From Microbacterium caowuchunii (GTDB lineage Bacteria; Actinomycetota; Actinomycetes; Actinomycetales; Microbacteriaceae), in NCBI RefSeq assembly GCF_008727755.1, contig NZ_CP044231.1, forward strand, positions 992,001 through 1,056,000: a stretch of DNA of 64,000 nt, written 5' to 3'. The number at the start of each line of letters is the position of its first letter. The stretch's first letter is position 1. This document shows positions 60,498-64,000 of the stretch, piece by piece. Below the pieces are notes generated by a model. That model did not search any database. It saw nothing but the letters and a program-made list of their open reading frames with translations, and had not been told where the DNA came from. The position numbers and the translations under genes are program-made.

Positions 60498-61811
60498 ATG
60501 GACGACACGCTGATCCGTGCCCACCACGACCTCCCGGTGGATGCGACGTCCGCCGCCCGGGCGGAGGCCGCGGGGCTGCGGCTCGTCCGGCTCGACAACG
60601 ACGATGCCGACGAGTTCGCCGCCTGGCAGCGGTCCGTCGCGCGGGGATTCTTCGACGGGGAGCCGACCGAGGCGCGCCGCCGTGCCGGGATGGAGTTCCT
60701 CGGGTACCGCCGTCTCATCGCGGTGCTGGATCCGGGCGCGCCCGATCCGCAGGAGCCCGTCGCGACGTTCGCGACCTGGGCGGGCGGGCTGAGCGTCCCG
60801 GGCGGCGAGGTGCCCTCCTGCGCGATCAGTTCGGTCACCGTCGCCCCCACCCACCGCCGCCGGGGGCTGGCGCGGGCGATGATGGAGGGCGAACTGCGCA
60901 GAGCGGTCGAGGCCGGACTGCCGGTCGCCTCGCTCACCGTGAGCGAATCGACGCTGTACGGCCGGTACGGTTTCGGATCCGCCGCATCCGCTGCATCCCT
61001 CACCGTCGACACCAAGCGGGCGGGGTGGGCCGGACCCGTCCCGGCCGGACGCGTGGACTTCATCTCCCGGGAGCGCTGGCGCGCCCTGGCCCCCGACGTG
61101 TTCGACCGGATCCGGGCCGTACGTCCGGGCGAGTTCGAGATGCCCGGAGGGCACTGGGACCGCTTCGCCGGCACGCGACCGGATGCGGAGAAGCCCGAGC
61201 TCCTGCGTGCCGTGCAGTACGCGGACCCGGCGGGCACCGTGCAGGGCCTCGCGCTGTACCGGATCGAGGAGAACGAAGAGGACTTCGCCCGGTCGAGCGT
61301 GGAGATCTCGTCCCTGATCGCCGACGGTGACGATGCGTACGCCGCGCTCTGGAGGTTCTTCATGGAGATGGACCTGATCGGTACCGTGCGCATCGCCGAG
61401 CAGACCCTCGACGAGCCGTTGCTCTGGATGGTCGCCGACCGGCGTGCCGTGACCGTCACCGTGCGCGATCACCACTACGTCCGGATCCTCGACGTCCCCG
61501 CCGCCCTGCAGGGGCGCCGGTACGAGGCCCCGGGCAGGTTCCGGCTCGAGGTCGCCGACCCCATCGGGATAGCCGCGGGGACGTTCGCTCTGGGGGTGGA
61601 CGCGCAGGGGAACGCGTCCGTTCGGGAGGGGGACGGCGACGGGGAGTCGTTGCCCGTGCGGCTGGGCATCACGGAGCTCTCCGCGCTCTACCTCGGCGAG
61701 GTGTCCGCGCTCACCCTCGCCCGTGCCGGCCGCCTCTCGTGCCCGGACCCGGTCGCCCTGGCCCGCACGTTCCGGTGGTCCGCCCCCGCGAATCTGAGCT
61801 ACTGGTACTGA
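60498..61811 (+). CDS. GNAT family N-acetyltransferase, Eis-like
   Basis: 437 aa. N-terminal GNAT domain with the acetyl-CoA loop VAPTHRRRGLARAMMEGELR and SESTLYGRYGFGSAAS; a second degenerate GNAT domain and a C-terminal sterol-carrier-like fold complete the Eis architecture, and the chain ends in an aromatic residue (ANLSYWY) whose carboxylate is the general base in Eis enzymes. The ATG at 60498 follows AAAGGAA. Members acetylate amines such as aminoglycosides or lysines; the natural substrate is unknown. It is 43 nt after ispE, so may be in that operon. Confidence 0.9.
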   Translation: MDDTLIRAHHDLPVDATSAARAEAAGLRLVRLDNDDADEFAAWQRSVARGFFDGEPTEARRRAGMEFLGYRRLIAVLDPGAPDPQEPVATFATWAGGLSVPGGEVPSCAISSVTVAPTHRRRGLARAMMEGELRRAVEAGLPVASLTVSESTLYGRYGFGSAASAASLTVDTKRAGWAGPVPAGRVDFISRERWRALAPDVFDRIRAVRPGEFEMPGGHWDRFAGTRPDAEKPELLRAVQYADPAGTVQGLALYRIEENEEDFARSSVEISSLIADGDDAYAALWRFFMEMDLIGTVRIAEQTLDEPLLWMVADRRAVTVTVRDHHYVRILDVPAALQGRRYEAPGRFRLEVADPIGIAAGTFALGVDAQGNASVREGDGDGESLPVRLGITELSALYLGEVSALTLARAGRLSCPDPVALARTFRWSAPANLSYWY

Positions 61812-61931
61812 ACACCCGCCTACGCACACCGCCGCCGTTCCACGCAATCCCGGCCCCGAGGTCGGACGGCGCCGGTAGCCTTTCAGGCACCCCGAGACGG
61901 TCGGGACGAAGCATGCATGCGGAGGTCCGAA

Positions 61932-62231
61932 ATGAAGGCACGACTGGACGGCGTCGTCGTCGCGGACGCCCCGGACGAAGATCTGGTCCGGATCGAGGGC
62001 AACTGGTACTTCCCGCCCTCGTCGATCGTGGACGGTGCGCTGAACGAGAGCCCCACGCCCTACACCTGTCCGTGGAAGGGCGAATGCCAGTACTACAACG
62101 TGGTGGTGGACGGCCGGGAGTCCGCCGACCTCGCGTGGGCGTATCCGCACCCGTTCCCCTCCGCGATCGATCGCGTCGGCGCGGACTTCTCCGGCTACGT
62201 CGCGTTCGCCCCGGGCGTCCAGGTCTCGTGA
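61932..62231 (+). CDS. DUF427 domain protein
   Basis: 99 aa, a beta-tent fold protein. The family core is VRIEGNWYFPPSSIVDGALN, TPYTCPWKGECQYYNVVVDG and AWAYPHPFPSAIDRVGADFS. Function unknown; widely conserved in actinobacteria and proteobacteria. ATG at 61932 has GGAGG 6 nt upstream; TAGCCT (61876-61881) may be its -10. The next gene begins 19 nt later, so it may be co-transcribed with the betaine-type transporter. Confidence 0.9.
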   Translation: MKARLDGVVVADAPDEDLVRIEGNWYFPPSSIVDGALNESPTPYTCPWKGECQYYNVVVDGRESADLAWAYPHPFPSAIDRVGADFSGYVAFAPGVQVS

Positions 62232-62250
62232 CCCGACGGACGGGACGCCG

Positions 62251-63072
62251 ATGATCGAATTCCGGGGCGTCAGCAAGGAGTTCCCCGGAGGGACGCAGGC
62301 GGTGCGCGACTTCGATCTCGTCGTCCCCTCCCGCAAGACCACCGTCCTGGTGGGATCGTCCGGATGCGGCAAGACCACGCTGCTGAGGATGATCAACCGG
62401 ATGGTGGAGCCCACCGCGGGGACGATCGAGATCGACGGCGAGGACGTGTCCGCCGGATCTCCGGTGCACCTGCGTCGCCGCATCGGCTACGTGATGCAGA
62501 ACTCGGGGCTCCTGCCCCACTTCACCGTCGCCGACAACATCGCGACGGTGCCCGTCCTGAACGGGACGTCACGCCGCGACGCACGGCGCCGCGCACTGGA
62601 ACTCATGGAGGTCGTCGGGCTGGACCGGACGATGGCCGACCGGTATCCCGCCCAGCTCTCCGGCGGGCAGCAGCAGCGCGTCGGAGTAGCGCGAGGGCTC
62701 GCCGCGGACCCCAACATCCTCCTCATGGACGAGCCGTTCGGTGCGGTCGATCCGATCGTCCGGGCGGAGCTGCAGGAGGAACTCATCCGTCTGCAGCGCG
62801 AACTCGACAAGACGATCGTGTTCGTCACGCACGATGTGGACGAGGCGTTCCTGCTGGGCGATCAGGTCGTGATCCTGGCCGCGGGCGCGCGGAAGCTCCA
62901 GGTGGGCACGCCGAGCGAGATCACTGAGAACCCGGCGGACGACTTCGTCGCCGCCTTCATCGGCACCGACCGGGGCAAACGTGCCCTGCGTATCAAACAG
63001 ACCCCGAACGGTCCGGTCCTGGTGGACGGGGAGGGCCGTACGCAGGGGGCGCTGGTCGAGGACGGGGCATGA
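62251..63072 (+). CDS. Glycine betaine/carnitine/choline-type ABC transporter ATP-binding protein
   Basis: 273 aa, OpuCA/OsmV type. Walker A VGSSGCGKTTLLRMINRM, signature LSGGQQQRVGVARGLA, Walker B ILLMDEPFGAVDPIVR and H-loop VFVTHDVDEAFLLGD. The family's C-terminal pair of CBS domains is missing; the protein ends about 60 residues after the ATPase fold. It likely powers import of compatible solutes for osmoprotection with the two permeases downstream. Confidence 0.92.
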   Translation: MIEFRGVSKEFPGGTQAVRDFDLVVPSRKTTVLVGSSGCGKTTLLRMINRMVEPTAGTIEIDGEDVSAGSPVHLRRRIGYVMQNSGLLPHFTVADNIATVPVLNGTSRRDARRRALELMEVVGLDRTMADRYPAQLSGGQQQRVGVARGLAADPNILLMDEPFGAVDPIVRAELQEELIRLQRELDKTIVFVTHDVDEAFLLGDQVVILAAGARKLQVGTPSEITENPADDFVAAFIGTDRGKRALRIKQTPNGPVLVDGEGRTQGALVEDGA

Positions 63073-63073
63073 G

Positions 63074-63760
63074 GTGACCTGGGTCCTCGCGAACCTCGAT
63101 CTGATCGCGCAGCTGATGGGGGAGCACCTGCGCCAGAGCGTGATCGCCGTCCTCCTCGGTCTGGTCCTGTCCATCCCGCTCGGCTGGGTGGCGTGGCGCT
63201 ACCGGCTCCTGCGCGGCTGGGTCATCACCGTCACCGGGCTGCTCTACACGATCCCCTCCCTGGCGCTGCTCATCCTGCTGCCGACCGCGCTCGGCTACCG
63301 CATCCCGACCGAGTTCAACCTCGTCGTCGGGCTGACGATCTACGCCGTCGCGATCATGACCCGCGCGGTCACCGACGGACTGGACTCGGTGGATCCCGAC
63401 CTCCGGCAGGCGGCGACCGCGCTCGGTTACGGCGGCCTGCGGCGCTTCTTCGCCGTCGACCTGCCGCTGTCCGGCCCGGTGATCCTGGCGGGCCTGCGGG
63501 TCACCTCGGTCAGCACGATCTCCCTCGCCACCGTCGGCATCCTGGTCGGCGTGACGAATCTCGGCTACCTGTTCACCAACGGGCTGCAGCGCCGGATCAT
63601 CGAGGAGGTCCTCGCCGGGATCGTCGCCGTCGTCGTCCTCGCCCTGATCATCGACGTCCTGCTCGTGATCGCCGGACGCCTGCTGATGCCCTGGACGCGG
63701 CGGGTGCGCGCGAAGCGACCGGCACGGGTCGCCCCCGCGGCGTCGGAGGTCGCCGCATGA
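63074..63760 (+). CDS. Glycine betaine-type ABC transporter permease (OpuCB/OsmW-like)
   Basis: 228 aa with about six helices. The EAA coupling loop is DPDLRQAATALGYGGLRRFF, and the family segment ITVTGLLYTIPSLALLILLP precedes it. GTG at 63074 is chosen because the hydrophilic in-frame sequence before it is shadow of the ATPase gene. It overlaps the next permease by 4 nt. The C-terminus is Arg/Ala-rich and cytoplasmic. Confidence 0.92.
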   Translation: MTWVLANLDLIAQLMGEHLRQSVIAVLLGLVLSIPLGWVAWRYRLLRGWVITVTGLLYTIPSLALLILLPTALGYRIPTEFNLVVGLTIYAVAIMTRAVTDGLDSVDPDLRQAATALGYGGLRRFFAVDLPLSGPVILAGLRVTSVSTISLATVGILVGVTNLGYLFTNGLQRRIIEEVLAGIVAVVVLALIIDVLLVIAGRLLMPWTRRVRAKRPARVAPAASEVAA

Positions 63761-64000
63761 ACGTGTTCTGGGACGCCCTGGCATGGCTCGTGTCGCCCGA
63801 GCAGTACACCGGCAACGCCGCCCTGCAGATCCTGCTCGCCCAGCAGCTCGCGTACACCGCCGTCGCCGTCGTCATCGCCGCGCTCATCGCGGTGCCGTTG
63901 GGCTGGTACATCGGCCACACCGGGCGCGGCCGCGAGATCGCGGTCGCCGTCTCCGGGGCTGCCCGCGCGGTGCCGTCCTTCGGTCTTCTCGTCCTCCTGG
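63757..64000 (+). CDS. Second glycine betaine-type ABC transporter permease (partial, right edge)
   Basis: The N-terminal 81 residues are visible: MNVFWDALAWLVSPEQYTGN, then a first helix (LAYTAVAVVIAALIAVPLGW) and AARAVPSFGLLVLL, the conserved segment that matches IPSLALLILL in the preceding permease. ATG at 63757 overlaps the previous stop (ATGA). A substrate-binding protein gene probably follows outside the window. Confidence 0.9.
   Translation, partial: MNVFWDALAWLVSPEQYTGNAALQILLAQQLAYTAVAVVIAALIAVPLGWYIGHTGRGREIAVAVSGAARAVPSFGLLVLL

Noticed and set aside
1..64000. tRNA, rRNA or riboswitch genes
   Set aside because: No tRNA-like cloverleaf or conserved T-loop sequence, no rRNA segment and no recognisable riboswitch core were seen in the gaps, including upstream of metG; a covariance-model scan would be decisive.

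Overview
The window is very GC-rich, gene-dense DNA from an actinobacterium. The gene set (a Pmt-type mannosyltransferase divergent from rsmI, a metG-tatD-rsmA-ispE housekeeping series, a ROK-linked xylose-type sugar ABC locus, many overlapping ATGA/GTGA gene junctions and many apparently leaderless starts) fits Microbacteriaceae, most likely Microbacterium. This assignment is inference from gene content and sequence style; there is no rRNA or tRNA gene here to anchor it. No stretch longer than about 300 bases lacks a gene. Region 1 (1-6567, minus strand) is a carbohydrate uptake locus: a ROK regulator, then substrate-binding protein, ATPase, permease, then a second substrate-binding protein and a second ATPase that runs off the left edge. 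Region 2 (6666-11694) holds small metabolic genes: a luciferase-like oxidoreductase, a DoxX-like membrane protein, an NYN-LOTUS RNA-type protein, a Gfo/Idh dehydrogenase divergent from an M20 peptidase, and an unknown protein. Region 3 (11740-17897) is a LacI regulator followed by a pentose-type operon: an AraD-like epimerase/aldolase and a ChvE-GguA-GguB-like monosaccharide ABC importer, with visible LacI-type operators, a very strong intercistronic hairpin after the binding-protein gene and a long hairpin at the end. Region 4 (18017-26955) has a flavin monooxygenase plus acyl-CoA-dehydrogenase-like pair, a quinone oxidoreductase coupled to an HrpA helicase, and a zinc alcohol dehydrogenase. 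Region 5 (26971-41463, minus strand) is the most interesting block: eight tightly packed genes encoding a Ser/Thr kinase, a 2010-residue membrane-anchored Ig-like surface protein, MoxR ATPase, DUF58 protein, a membrane transglutaminase-fold protein that has lost its catalytic Cys and His, PP2C phosphatase, FHA protein, and a tail-anchored protein with repeated acidic-Thr-Arg-Leu motifs. It looks like a phospho-Thr-controlled envelope system with writer, eraser, reader and candidate substrate encoded together. Region 6 (41600-49335) has a DUF255 thioredoxin-fold protein, a MarR regulator, a small protein, pmt, rsmI, metG and tatD. Region 7 (49336-53411) is accessory DNA interrupting the housekeeping series: a degenerate repeat array, an ECF42-like sigma factor with its YCII/DGPF partner and a divergent 62-aa ORF (two near-identical inverted copies of an ECF-type promoter lie between them), an MFS transporter, a broken sugar porter and a 105-bp copy of internal tatD sequence. 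Region 8 (53412-64000) resumes with a sugar porter, rsmA, a phosphodiesterase, a Stealth glycan phosphotransferase, an aldo/keto reductase, ispE, an Eis-like acetyltransferase, DUF427 and a glycine-betaine-type ABC importer cut by the right edge. A window-wide pattern is a TANNNT hexamer placed exactly 6-7 nt before the start codon of about eleven genes, the signature of leaderless transcription.
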